From an uncultured Prevotellaceae bacterium (GTDB lineage Bacteria; Bacteroidota; Bacteroidia; Bacteroidales; Bacteroidaceae), in the NCBI GenBank assembly GCA_902771155.1, contig CACXVS010000034.1, positions 1 through 30,697 on the forward strand: 30,697 nucleotides of DNA, written 5' to 3'. The position numbers and the translations under genes were made by a program. The number at the start of each line of letters is the position of its first letter. The stretch's first letter is position 1. This document shows, in pieces, positions 1 to 9,000 of this stretch. The notes beneath the pieces are model-generated. The model had not been told where the DNA came from, ran no database searches, and worked only from the letters and a program-made list of their open reading frames with translations.

Positions 1-20
1 TAAACAGATTCTTTTTCCAT
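1..20 (-). CDS. Start of an unidentified minus-strand gene (runs off the window)
   Basis: An ATG on the minus strand at 20-18 opens a frame reading M-E-K-E-S-V before the window ends. An in-register alternative ATG lies at 28-26 in another frame. A good Bacteroidota promoter sits directly upstream (46-76), which is the main reason to call a gene start here. Nothing can be said about the product. Confidence 0.4.
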
Positions 21-45
21 ATTTGCATAAATTAAAATGAATATG

Positions 46-76
46 CAAAGGTAAAGACTATAGAAATAGCCTGCAA
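46..76 (-). promoter_or_regulatory. Promoter for the gene leaving the window
   Basis: On the minus strand TACCTTTG (53-46) matches the Bacteroidota -7 consensus TAnnTTTG. A TTG (76-74) lies exactly 20 nt upstream, the usual -33 spacing. The predicted start of transcription is near 39, giving a leader of about 20 nt before the ATG at 20. The box lies inside a 32-277 reading frame, which argues that frame is not coding. Confidence 0.6.
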
Positions 77-149
77 GGCGTCAGAGCGGATACGCTTACC
101 TACCATGTACCTTTTGGCATAGTTGAAAACCCCGTAAGATACCATCTTT

Positions 150-238
150 AAAAGTAAAACAACTTGTTTTACTTTTGTTCGGATAGTCTTTTTACTGCAT
201 ATAGATGCCTCCTTTGAAGGTAAAACAAGTTGTTTTAC
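150..238. repeat. Pair of long palindromes (GTAAAACAA-N-TTGTTTTAC)
   Basis: A perfect palindrome with 13-bp arms around a central C occupies 150-176 (core GTAAAACAA-C-TTGTTTTAC, 154-172). The same core with a central G occupies 220-238. The copies start 66 bp apart. Because 66 is a multiple of three, an 81-aa minus-strand frame (277-32) survives across both and reads KVKQ(L/V)VL twice. I read this as a dispersed Prevotella-type repeat just upstream of a promoter, not a gene. Recurrence elsewhere in the genome cannot be checked here. Confidence 0.6.
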
Positions 239-257
239 TTTCATAGACAATACTCTA

Positions 258-303
258 AGGTATATGTTGAGGTACATGTTAGGTATATGTTAGGTACATG
301 TTT
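258..303. repeat. Four tandem 11-12 bp repeats AGGTAYATGTT
   Basis: AGGTATATGTTG, AGGTACATGTT, AGGTATATGTT and AGGTACATGTTT follow one another from 258 to 303, alternating T and C at the sixth base. Further copies, one inverted (307-318) and one direct (358-369), flank the hairpin to the right, so this is one compound repeat region 3' of the GH2 gene. Confidence 0.65.
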
Positions 304-306
304 GAG

Positions 307-369
307 CAACATATACCTATGCCGAAACCCTTTGCAAATAAGGGTTTCAGCGAATAGAGGTATATGTTG
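307..369 (-). repeat. Nested inverted repeat downstream of GH2 (possible terminator)
   Basis: An outer pair of 12-bp arms (CAACATATACCT at 307-318, AGGTATATGTTG at 358-369) encloses an inner pair of 8-bp arms (GAAACCCT 324-331, AGGGTTTC 341-348). It starts 3 bp past the GH2 stop codon and is the only strong structure at the end of that operon. There is no T-tract, so intrinsic termination is uncertain; it could act as a 3'-end stabiliser or be a repeat element. Confidence 0.45.
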
Positions 370-372
370 ACC

Positions 373-2751
373 TTAGAACGGGATATAGGCGGGGGCGAGG
401 GTTGGCGACTTGACGGTGATGGAGCCTGTGCCCTTGACGACTACCAGACACTTGCCAAAGAAGGCTTTGCGCTCAGGCGAGGTGAAGCGCTCCATGGAGG
501 TCTGACAACCATTGTCAGTACCCAGTATCTTACAATCGCCCTCACTGATGAAGACCATCTGATCTTCGGCCCAAGGACAGAGGTTGCCGTCCTTATCGAC
601 CACCTCGGCCATGATGAAGGTGGTGTTCTTTCCCTTGTAATCCGTAGTGAGACGGATATGATGGGGAGCGCCTGCGGTACGGATGGTCTGCTCGCATACC
701 GTCTTGCCGTCCTTACGTGAAACGGCCTTGACCTCGCCCGGGTCGAACGTCACCCGCCAACCTACGTGATACTCGGTGCATAGCGGATAGTTTATAGTGG
801 ATAGTGGATAGCTATGATTACTCTTCTTACGCACACCTTGAGACTGACCATTGATGAAGAGCTCTACCTCGTCGGCACCACTGAAGTAGCACCACATGTC
901 GATATAGTCGCCCGGCACCCAGTTCCAGTGGGGGAAAAGGTGGAGCATGGGCTTCGAAGTCCACTCGCTCTGGTACATGTAATAGGTATCCTTGGGGAAG
1001 CCTGCTAGATCGATGATGCCAAAGTAGCTGGAGCGCGCAGGGAATCCGTAGGGCGTAGGCTCACCGATATAGTCGAAGCCCGTCCAGATATACTGTCCTC
1101 CCACGAAGGCGTTATGCTTCACCACGTCCCATGTCTCTTCGTGAGTGCTCGACCATGAAGCATGCATATTATCGTAGGCAGAGCATTTGAACGAGGGGTC
1201 GGTATAGGGCAGCCACCACTCTTTGGGAGCTTTGTAGATAGAGTCGGAGGGCATCATATAGTAGCCTCTGGTCTGGAGGGCCGAGACACTCTCGGAGAAG
1301 ATGAAGGGCTTGCCAGGGAAATTCTTGGGTACATCCTTCACCCACTCATGATGATAGTTGAAACCAATGATGTCGAGCGCACCACTCTTGAAGAGGTGAT
1401 TGCCTGGAGCCGGTTCGTTACAACCAGCGGTGATGGGGCGCGTGGTGTCGTAGCGCTTCACGATCTCTGCCAGATGCTGGGTGAGCAACGACTGCACGGA
1501 GAGTTCGCCATCCTTGGCAAGGGTGGAGGCATCGTGCCCAGCATTCAGGATCAAGTTAGCCTGTTCGAGGCTAAGGGTATCGGCCTCAGCCGAAGACCAC
1601 TGCTCGAGCACCTCGTTGCCTATCGACCACATGAGAACGGAAGGGTGATTACGATCACGCAGGATGAGGTCGGAGAGGTCGCGCTCATGCCACTCATCGA
1701 AGAAGCGGGCATAGTCGTTCTGAGTCTTCTTGCGTCGCCACATATCGAAGCTCTCGTCCATCACAATCAGTCCCATCGTGTCACACATATTGAGGAGCTC
1801 GGGAGCAGGAGGGTTATGCGACGAGCGAATGGAGTTGACACCCATCGCCTTGAGTTTGGTGAGTTTGCGGTGGAGGGCATCTTCGTTGAGCGCTGCTCCC
1901 AGACAACCAAAGTCGTGGTGCTCGCAGACGCCATTGAGCTTGAAATTCTTGCCGTTGAGCCAGAAGCCCGTCTGAGCATCGAACTTAAAGTCGCGGAAGC
2001 CTGTGGTAGTCTCTACCTCATCCACCACTTTACCTGCGACGATGAGTTGCGTTCTTACCTTATATATATATGGATCCTCGCACGACCACTTATGAGGTTT
2101 CTTGATATTTGCAGGTCTGCCATTGGCATCAAGCCAGACGTTCTTGACCGTTACCTTCTGACTGGTGGGGTTCTCATAATCGACCTCCACCTTACCATCG
2201 TGGACATAGACGCCCCAATGCTTGACATGGATGGGAGAGGTTTGAGTGAGCCACACATGACGATAGATGCCACAACCAGAGTACCAGCGGGAGTTGGGCT
2301 GGTCGGAGTTATCGACACGCACCGCCACCACATTGTCGCCCTCATGGACGAAGGGAGTGATATCGTACTCAAAACTGGAATAGCCATAGGGGCGGAAACC
2401 TACCTCCTGACCATTCACATAAACGGTGGAGTTCATATAAACACCATCGAACTCAATGAATACTTTCTCGATCTTGTCGAGCGAGAAGTGCTTGCGATAC
2501 CAGCCAACACCTCCCGGCAGGGCTCCCCCACCCGCTCCACTTGGATTACCGGCATAGAAGTCACCCTCTATGGCCCAGTCGTGGGGCACGTCAAGCCTGC
2601 GCCAGAAACTGTCGTTGTAATCCACTTGCGACATGGACGCCGTATCTGCCAGAATAAAGCGCCAGTCGTTATCAAAATTCTGTCTCTCTCGTGCTTGTAC
2701 CGTCAATCCCATCAGGACCACAGTCGCCACAAATAATAACCTTCTTAACAT
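373..2751 (-). CDS. GH2 beta-galactosidase-like glycoside hydrolase, secreted
   Basis: This is a 792-aa glycoside hydrolase family 2 enzyme, expected to remove terminal beta-linked sugars, most likely galactose, in the periplasm. I chose the ATG at 2751 because it opens a clean signal peptide (MLRRLLFVATVVLMGLTVQA); the longer GTG frame from 2784 adds 11 unlikely residues. Order: sugar-binding jelly roll (about 25-170), a short Ig-like domain (about 185-255), TIM barrel (about 260-590), then DUF4982 and a final beta domain. The acid/base is E380 in SIGNE and the nucleophile E487 in FIFSES. WTGFDYIGEP and YFGIIDLAGFPKD are typical of the Bacteroidota DUF4982 subgroup. Two oddities: the Ig-like domain is unusually short, and a simple-repeat stretch is inserted in frame in DUF4982. 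It is the last gene after GH31 and the 72-aa protein. Substrate is inferred. Confidence 0.9.
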   Translation of the reverse strand: MLRRLLFVATVVLMGLTVQARERQNFDNDWRFILADTASMSQVDYNDSFWRRLDVPHDWAIEGDFYAGNPSGAGGGALPGGVGWYRKHFSLDKIEKVFIEFDGVYMNSTVYVNGQEVGFRPYGYSSFEYDITPFVHEGDNVVAVRVDNSDQPNSRWYSGCGIYRHVWLTQTSPIHVKHWGVYVHDGKVEVDYENPTSQKVTVKNVWLDANGRPANIKKPHKWSCEDPYIYKVRTQLIVAGKVVDEVETTTGFRDFKFDAQTGFWLNGKNFKLNGVCEHHDFGCLGAALNEDALHRKLTKLKAMGVNSIRSSHNPPAPELLNMCDTMGLIVMDESFDMWRRKKTQNDYARFFDEWHERDLSDLILRDRNHPSVLMWSIGNEVLEQWSSAEADTLSLEQANLILNAGHDASTLAKDGELSVQSLLTQHLAEIVKRYDTTRPITAGCNEPAPGNHLFKSGALDIIGFNYHHEWVKDVPKNFPGKPFIFSESVSALQTRGYYMMPSDSIYKAPKEWWLPYTDPSFKCSAYDNMHASWSSTHEETWDVVKHNAFVGGQYIWTGFDYIGEPTPYGFPARSSYFGIIDLAGFPKDTYYMYQSEWTSKPMLHLFPHWNWVPGDYIDMWCYFSGADEVELFINGQSQGVRKKSNHSYPLSTINYPLCTEYHVGWRVTFDPGEVKAVSRKDGKTVCEQTIRTAGAPHHIRLTTDYKGKNTTFIMAEVVDKDGNLCPWAEDQMVFISEGDCKILGTDNGCQTSMERFTSPERKAFFGKCLVVVKGTGSITVKSPTLAPAYIPF

Positions 2752-2784
2752 AGTCTTTAGCTCGTAAATGCCTATGATATACAC

Positions 2785-3003
2785 TTACTTGTCAGTCAAA
2801 CTGCTCTTCACATCAATTCCTGATTTTTGGCAGTAAGACAATATCTTAGCCCGAACTTCTTCCAGACTATCGATAACAAGCTGATATTCTTCCTGATTAA
2901 GAGCGCTATGGTCATCTGAGTTGGGTCTGATGAAATCCCATACCAAACCCTCGCTCAGATCCCACGTGGCAATCTTTATCATGAAATCCTTATTCTTGTA
3001 CAT
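2785..3003 (-). CDS. 72-aa protein of unknown function between GH31 and GH2
   Basis: I do not recognise this protein. It starts 5 nt after the GH31 stop codon and ends 33 nt before the GH2 start, so it fits operon spacing. It has no signal peptide or membrane segment and is acidic, with an amphipathic-looking C-terminal half (NQEEYQLVIDSLEEVRAKIL) that could be helical. A second in-frame ATG at 2982 (M8, MIKIATWDLSEG) is a plausible alternative start. It may be a small cytoplasmic protein or the remnant of a larger gene. Confidence 0.5.
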   Translation of the reverse strand: MYKNKDFMIKIATWDLSEGLVWDFIRPNSDDHSALNQEEYQLVIDSLEEVRAKILSYCQKSGIDVKSSLTDK

Positions 3004-3008
3004 GCTGA

Positions 3009-6000
3009 TCAGAGGTTGATGCTGACAGCCTTTCCGTTATACTGGACCATCTTGCCCTCGGGATCCTCAAGGTTGAGAGCCTTGGGCGCATCCTTCGTGA
3101 TGAGCACCACATTGAAACGGCGATTCTTCAGCATGCCATTGAACTGACCCTTGCGAGCACCAAAGCTAACGGTGCGAGTCGCATCGTCGTAAGTGATGTC
3201 GATGGTGGCATACTTGCCCTTCTCGTAGTTATAGTTGGTGCCCTCGTCCTCGTAGAGTTGGAAGCATCCATTCTGACCAGCATAGACGTAGAGATTGATA
3301 AGCTCTGCCGGTTTCTCGTCGCTCCACTCCATCTCAGGGCCGAAGGGGATGATGGCACCCTCGCGAACGAAAACAGGAATCTGCTCATAAGGGGCATCAA
3401 CCACCAGACGCTGACCACCAGCAACGTATTCGTTGGTATAAAGATTATACCAGCCACACTGCTTGGGGAAGTAAACACTACGATTGCGAGCCTTGTAGTA
3501 GCCCACAGGACAAGCCATCAGGGCAGGACCGAACATCCACTGATTGCCGATGTTCTCAACTTCCTTGTCACCACCAAAGTCCATCACCAGGGCACGCATC
3601 AGGGTGTAATCCTTGAAATGAGCCCATCCAGCCATCGAGTAGAGGTAAGGCATGAGGCGATAGCGCAACTTGTCGTAATAGACAAACGACTTGTAAGCAG
3701 GATGCTCATCGGGGGCAATGTTCCATATCTCACGCAGTGGCCACTGACCATGACTGCGGAACAGGGGAATAAAGGAGCCAAACTGGTTCCAGCGAGTCTG
3801 CAACTCACGCCACTCCTTCAGGTCCTCGTTCTCCACCCCACTCTTGTCGAAGAGCTGCTGGGCAGCAACATAGCGATTCTCAACGCAGAATCCGCCCTGA
3901 TCCATCCCCCAGAAAGGAATACCAGACATGGAGTAGTTCAGACCAGCCGTCATCTGGGCACGCATATCCTCCCAACGGGTGCCGATATCACCACTCCAGG
4001 TAGCCGTAGAGTAGCGCTGTTCACCAGCAAAACCACTACGGGTGAGCAGGAACACGCGGGGCTCATTAAGCTTGCCTTTCCATACTGAGCGCTGACCATT
4101 ATAGATGGCATCAGCATTCACAGTAGAATAGGCATTGAAGTACTCCGTCGAGGTGCCTAAGGCAGTAGGACCACTAAGGGCCTTGCGATACCACATGGGG
4201 GTACAGTCACGCACATTGGGCTCAGAGGCATCCATCCACCAGGCATCAACACCAGCGATGCCGTCGTGGTTATACTTGGTATAGAGATTCTCATCCATCT
4301 GGCGCCAGAACATCTTACGGGCACCCTCATCATAAGCATCGTAGAAAGAGCCACGGAAGCCCAGCCAATCGTGGATGTCATCCTTCACAGCCTGACGATA
4401 CATCCAACCTTTTGCATCAAGTTCCTTATAGTTATCGACCGTATCGTAGAACTTGGGCCATACACTAATCATAAAGCGTCCATGCATCTTGTGAACATTG
4501 TCGAGCATGGCCTGTGGATCCGGATAGCGTGAGGTCTCAAACTGATGGCTACCCCATGAGTCGAGAGGCCAATAGTTCCAGTCTTGCACAATATTATCGA
4601 TAGGGATATGGCGCTTGCGGAACTCTGCGAGATTGGTCTCGATATCCTCCTGGCTCTGATAGCGCTCACGACTCTGCCAGAAGCCGAGTATCCACTTGGG
4701 ATAGAGCGAGGCTTTACCTGTCAACGTACGATAGCCCGAAATAACCTGATCGAGGTTTTTGCCCGCAATGAAGTAATAATCCATATCCTTAGCCATCTCA
4801 CTCCAGATGGAGAGTTGCCCACGCTCGTCCTTGCTGCGAGGCTCGGCTACACGAAGGCCACAATAAGCCTCACCGCCATCGGGTTGCCACTCGATGCGAA
4901 GCTGGGCACGCTTTTTCTTCTCAAGCGTCACCTCAAACTTATAGGCATTGGGATTCCAAGCAGTACGCCAACGCTCGGGCACGACTTCCTTACCATCGAT
5001 ATACACCTTAATATAACCTGAATAGTAGAGGATAAACTGGTACAGCTCTTTCTTGCCTTTACACTTACACTGGCTTTTGCAGTCGCAACGACCGCCATCG
5101 CAGCACTTGGGCTCGATAAAGCCTTCATAGACCACATTAGAACCTTGAAGATTGAAACCCTGAGGTAAGTTCTTAAGACCACCGTTTTCAGTCTTAACCG
5201 CTATCTCAGAAGTGGCGGGGAAGGCATACTCATAATAGATAGAGTCTTCATCACGCACCAGACGCTTGCCGTCTTTATCGACATAGATACCTGTAAGGTG
5301 ACCTTTATTACCCTGTTTGTCGTAGAGACGGAAGGCACGGTTCAACTGCAGATAGTCTTTGGGATTGCCAAAACGGCAGTAGCTATAGCTGTCCCAAAGC
5401 AAACCGTAGTTCTTATTAGAGAGCACAAAGGGGATGGACACCTTGGTGTTATACTGGAAGAGGTCTTCGTTCTTGCCTTTCATGTTAAACTCCTCACTCT
5501 GGTGCTGGCCAAGACCATAGAAAGCCTCATCGTCAGACGAGTTGAACTTCATCTGCCAAGAGAGACCATGCTTCATCTCTTCGGTAACAGCATCACCGCC
5601 CTTTATTCCCAACTCACGTTCAGGTACCGTAAAGTCCCAGAACTGCTTACCATCTTGAGCCTCCTTGAGGAGTTTTTTACCTTCTGCATCAAAGAACTTC
5701 ACACGTCCGTCAGCCTTCGAGACAACCGCCTTCACATTTTTCGTCTTTACCACTACGTCGCCCCCTTCTTCGCTAATGGTATAAGAGCCTTTGGGAGGAG
5801 CCACCTGTGGTACAATCATCAGCGAAACAGGTTTCACAGGCAATGCTTCCTTCGAGGTAGCACGCACCCGGATGATGTTGTCGTTAATGACTTCTAGGTT
5901 AATTACTTTGGCCTGACCACCGTCGGGACGAATTGTTACATTGTTACCACTCGTCTGCACCTCTGCTGCCATAACATGACCTGTGATGAGCAGAGCAGAC

Positions 6001-6023
6001 ATCATCATAAAGATCTTTTTCAT
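3009..6023 (-). CDS. GH31 alpha-xylosidase/alpha-glucosidase-like enzyme with PA14 insert
   Basis: A 1004-aa secreted GH31 enzyme (signal peptide MKKIFMMMSALLITGHVMA). The order is an N-terminal beta-sandwich (about 25-275), a PA14-like module (about 285-395), the catalytic barrel (about 435-780) and C-terminal beta domains. The nucleophile is D598 in WWMDASEP and the acid/base D679 in TWSGD, both standard GH31 signatures. A PA14 module at this place is known from alpha-xylosidases of Bacteroides xyloglucan loci, so isoprimeverose-type alpha-xylose is a reasonable substrate guess; alpha-glucosidase is the alternative. An unusual loop in the PA14 part carries six cysteines within 15 residues (C307, C308, C313, C315, C319, C321). 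It lies 25 nt downstream of the sensor gene with no promoter box seen between, so it is probably co-transcribed with it. Confidence 0.9.
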   Translation of the reverse strand: MKKIFMMMSALLITGHVMAAEVQTSGNNVTIRPDGGQAKVINLEVINDNIIRVRATSKEALPVKPVSLMIVPQVAPPKGSYTISEEGGDVVVKTKNVKAVVSKADGRVKFFDAEGKKLLKEAQDGKQFWDFTVPERELGIKGGDAVTEEMKHGLSWQMKFNSSDDEAFYGLGQHQSEEFNMKGKNEDLFQYNTKVSIPFVLSNKNYGLLWDSYSYCRFGNPKDYLQLNRAFRLYDKQGNKGHLTGIYVDKDGKRLVRDEDSIYYEYAFPATSEIAVKTENGGLKNLPQGFNLQGSNVVYEGFIEPKCCDGGRCDCKSQCKCKGKKELYQFILYYSGYIKVYIDGKEVVPERWRTAWNPNAYKFEVTLEKKKRAQLRIEWQPDGGEAYCGLRVAEPRSKDERGQLSIWSEMAKDMDYYFIAGKNLDQVISGYRTLTGKASLYPKWILGFWQSRERYQSQEDIETNLAEFRKRHIPIDNIVQDWNYWPLDSWGSHQFETSRYPDPQAMLDNVHKMHGRFMISVWPKFYDTVDNYKELDAKGWMYRQAVKDDIHDWLGFRGSFYDAYDEGARKMFWRQMDENLYTKYNHDGIAGVDAWWMDASEPNVRDCTPMWYRKALSGPTALGTSTEYFNAYSTVNADAIYNGQRSVWKGKLNEPRVFLLTRSGFAGEQRYSTATWSGDIGTRWEDMRAQMTAGLNYSMSGIPFWGMDQGGFCVENRYVAAQQLFDKSGVENEDLKEWRELQTRWNQFGSFIPLFRSHGQWPLREIWNIAPDEHPAYKSFVYYDKLRYRLMPYLYSMAGWAHFKDYTLMRALVMDFGGDKEVENIGNQWMFGPALMACPVGYYKARNRSVYFPKQCGWYNLYTNEYVAGGQRLVVDAPYEQIPVFVREGAIIPFGPEMEWSDEKPAELINLYVYAGQNGCFQLYEDEGTNYNYEKGKYATIDITYDDATRTVSFGARKGQFNGMLKNRRFNVVLITKDAPKALNLEDPEGKMVQYNGKAVSINL

Positions 6024-6048
6024 AAAAAACGTTTCAGTTATATAGTTA

Positions 6049-9000
6049 TTATACTTCTTCTACATCATCGTCCATCAGTACGGCTTCCTCCACATCATCG
6101 TCTGACTTTTGAAGGGGGAGAGTGATGGTAAACACAGAGCCGCCGCCAGCATTATTGTCGCCAGTAACCGTACCACCATGAGCCGTCACGATATCCTTTA
6201 CGAAAGCGAGGTTTACACCCGAATCCTCGTCGCTGACCACAGGATCGAACATGTGTTCCTTAGCACCCTCAGACAATCCGATGCCATTATCCGAGATACG
6301 GATGGAACCTGCGGTATCTGTCTTATCGACAAATACCTTGATACGGCAATCCTTCGGAGAGAACATCACGGCATTGTTGAGCAGAACCTGTACGGCCTGA
6401 CCCAGCAAGTCGGGATCGAAGTCCATCACAAGATCGTTGGCCAAGGGGAAGAACGAGAACTGCACCTTTTTATTCTTTGGAGCCTTCAACAACTCGCACT
6501 GGGCTTTCATAAACTCCTGCAGATCGCCAGATGTCTTGTTGGGAGCACCCAGATGGGAGCCTTGTATGTCAGTTTTTGGCGTTTCCACCCCACCTTGCTT
6601 CTCACGCATCTTAGTGAGCATCTGGTTCATCCACTGTTTCTTCTCTACCTCACGACGGATGTCCTCAAGCTCAGTCTGTTCTTCATGCTTCTGCAGGAAA
6701 CGGCGACGCCAGAACCAGACACCTCCTGCTACAAAGAGGATGAAAGCCAACAGCAACCAGCGATTACGGAGCAGTGGTGGGGTAATCGTAATCTTTAGTG
6801 TGGATTCGATGTCGCCCATCGTACCATCATCGTTGAGCATCCTGACATGCAAGACGTAATCGCCATGCTTGAGCGACATATAAGTAATGTTGGGGTTGTT
6901 CTCCTCAGTAGCGATCCACTTGTCTGTAAAGCCTTCAAGCATATAGATGAAACGCGATGGATTATGCATCTCACCCTTATCGGTAGCCAGTTGGATGGTA
7001 AACTGGTTCTCATAATAGCGCAGAGTGAGCTCCGGGTTAGCCTCAAGTGACTCGTCCAGAATCACTCGGCCATCGTATTCCTGGCCTACACCCATCTGCT
7101 GACCAAAGAGTTTCAGACCACTGAAGATGGGCTTCTCCTTATTGCCTACATTCGTGAGGAGTCTTGGATTAATGACATCCACGCCACCAAGACCACCAAC
7201 GAGGATCAGGCCCTCACGGGTACAAGAAATAGAACGCTGGTTATAGGGACCGTCCTGCAGACCATCCTTACTACTGAAACTACGTACAGTAAACGACCAC
7301 TGACCATTCTCATTCTTCTTTGGCACGACATTGGAAACACCATGCTCAGTGACTATCCACATCGTATGCAGATTATCCTCGGCAATACCTACGACACTCG
7401 AGCCAAAAAGACCGGTGTTCATATCGAGCAGAGTCTGCTGACCCGTCTTCTTGTCAACGATACAACAACCAGAGGTGGAGCCGTGCCATATCAGTCCACG
7501 ACTGTCCTCTACCACACAAGCAGTAGTCGCCATAGCTGCAGGCTGTCCCGGAATAAAGGGGATGGTGTCATTCTTCACTTGTCCACTCACTGGATTGATG
7601 AGCGAATAGAAATTGGAATGTCCTACTATCAGCCAGCCTTTCTTGATCCACCCAATAGAGGTCATGAAGTTCTCGGGGAAATTACCTACATTGGAGTTCC
7701 AAGTCTTGAACTTGCCCGTCTTGACATTCAGTCGCTGTACACCGGCTCCCAAGGTACCGATCCAGATATCGCCCCATTTGTCTTCTGTCACTGACCAGAC
7801 ATTATTATTCTGTAATCCGTCTTGCGCATTCGAGGCCAGATAGTTTGTGGCATGACCATTATTGAGATGGACCAAACCACCGTTATAGGTACCAAACCAC
7901 ACAGAACCATCCTTGGCACTACAGCTGGCCACCATGATATCCGATGCAAAACCACAACGGGCCTTGTCGTAGATCTCTGTTTCACCCGTCGCTGGCACAT
8001 ATTTAATGATACCACGGTTATCGGTACCGAACCAATAGTTACCCTGAGTGTCCTCAGTGGTGGTGTTGATATCACCAATCTCAATGGTCTTGAAGCCCAT
8101 CATCTTCTCGATATACTGATTAAGACCATTACGATAGGCACCCATCCACATACTACCGTTCTTATCTAGCATCAGACGCTTAATCGTATTCTCGCTGAGC
8201 GAGGTGTTATCAAACTTATTGTTGACAAACTGCTTGACTTCCTTCGTTTCGGGATTGATGACGAAGATACCGTAGTGATCGGTAGCTACCCAGATCCATC
8301 CACGCTGATCCATAGCCACATCCCAAACTTGTAGAGGCTCGGGCAAAGCGGGGATACCATGAGCCGTCAGATAACTATTGAGGGAATTGTACCATTTCTT
8401 CTCTTTCTGGTCGAAGACAAACACAGTGGTGGTGACCACCCAGAAATTGTTGTGCTTATCGACATATACGTAATAAGCCTGACTAGGCTCACCACCATTA
8501 TGGCGCATATAGTCGTCCTTCCACTCCACCTTACCCTTATCACCATCAACGCACATCAGGTCACCATCGCTGGAGACGATCAGAAGCTTGCCATCCCAAT
8601 CTGCAAAAGTCTGAACCCAGAATTCCTTAGGGAACTCGTTTTCGGTATAACCGTACTTGACCAGAGTGAGTTTCTTCGTCTTCGGATGATAACAGTAGAG
8701 GCCCTCGTCGTAGGTCTTTACCCAAACCCGTTTCTGGCTGTCGATATAGAAACGATCGACACCACCCTTGATGCCCCACTTCCGGAGGAGAGAGGCGGGA
8801 TTACGGGTGACATCCTCTGTAACGGGATCGAAGAAACTATAGTTCATGCCCTGTTTCAGCCACAGGTTACCGTCGATGTCCTCCCAGATCTGATCCACAT
8901 AGTTGTTACGCAAGGTTGTCGTATCATTAGGATCAGAATAGAATGTACGGAAACGATAGCCGTCATAACGGTTCAGGCCATAGGACGTACCTATCCATAC

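Noticed and set aside
32..277. 81-aa minus-strand frame as a gene
   Set aside because: It is built from two palindromes and ends over the promoter at 46-76; its repeated KVKQxVL peptide follows from the DNA repeat.
1162..2736. Long plus-strand frame (524 codons) antisense to GH2
   Set aside because: It lies wholly within the GH2 gene, which has intact catalytic motifs and a signal peptide; the antisense product resembles no protein family.
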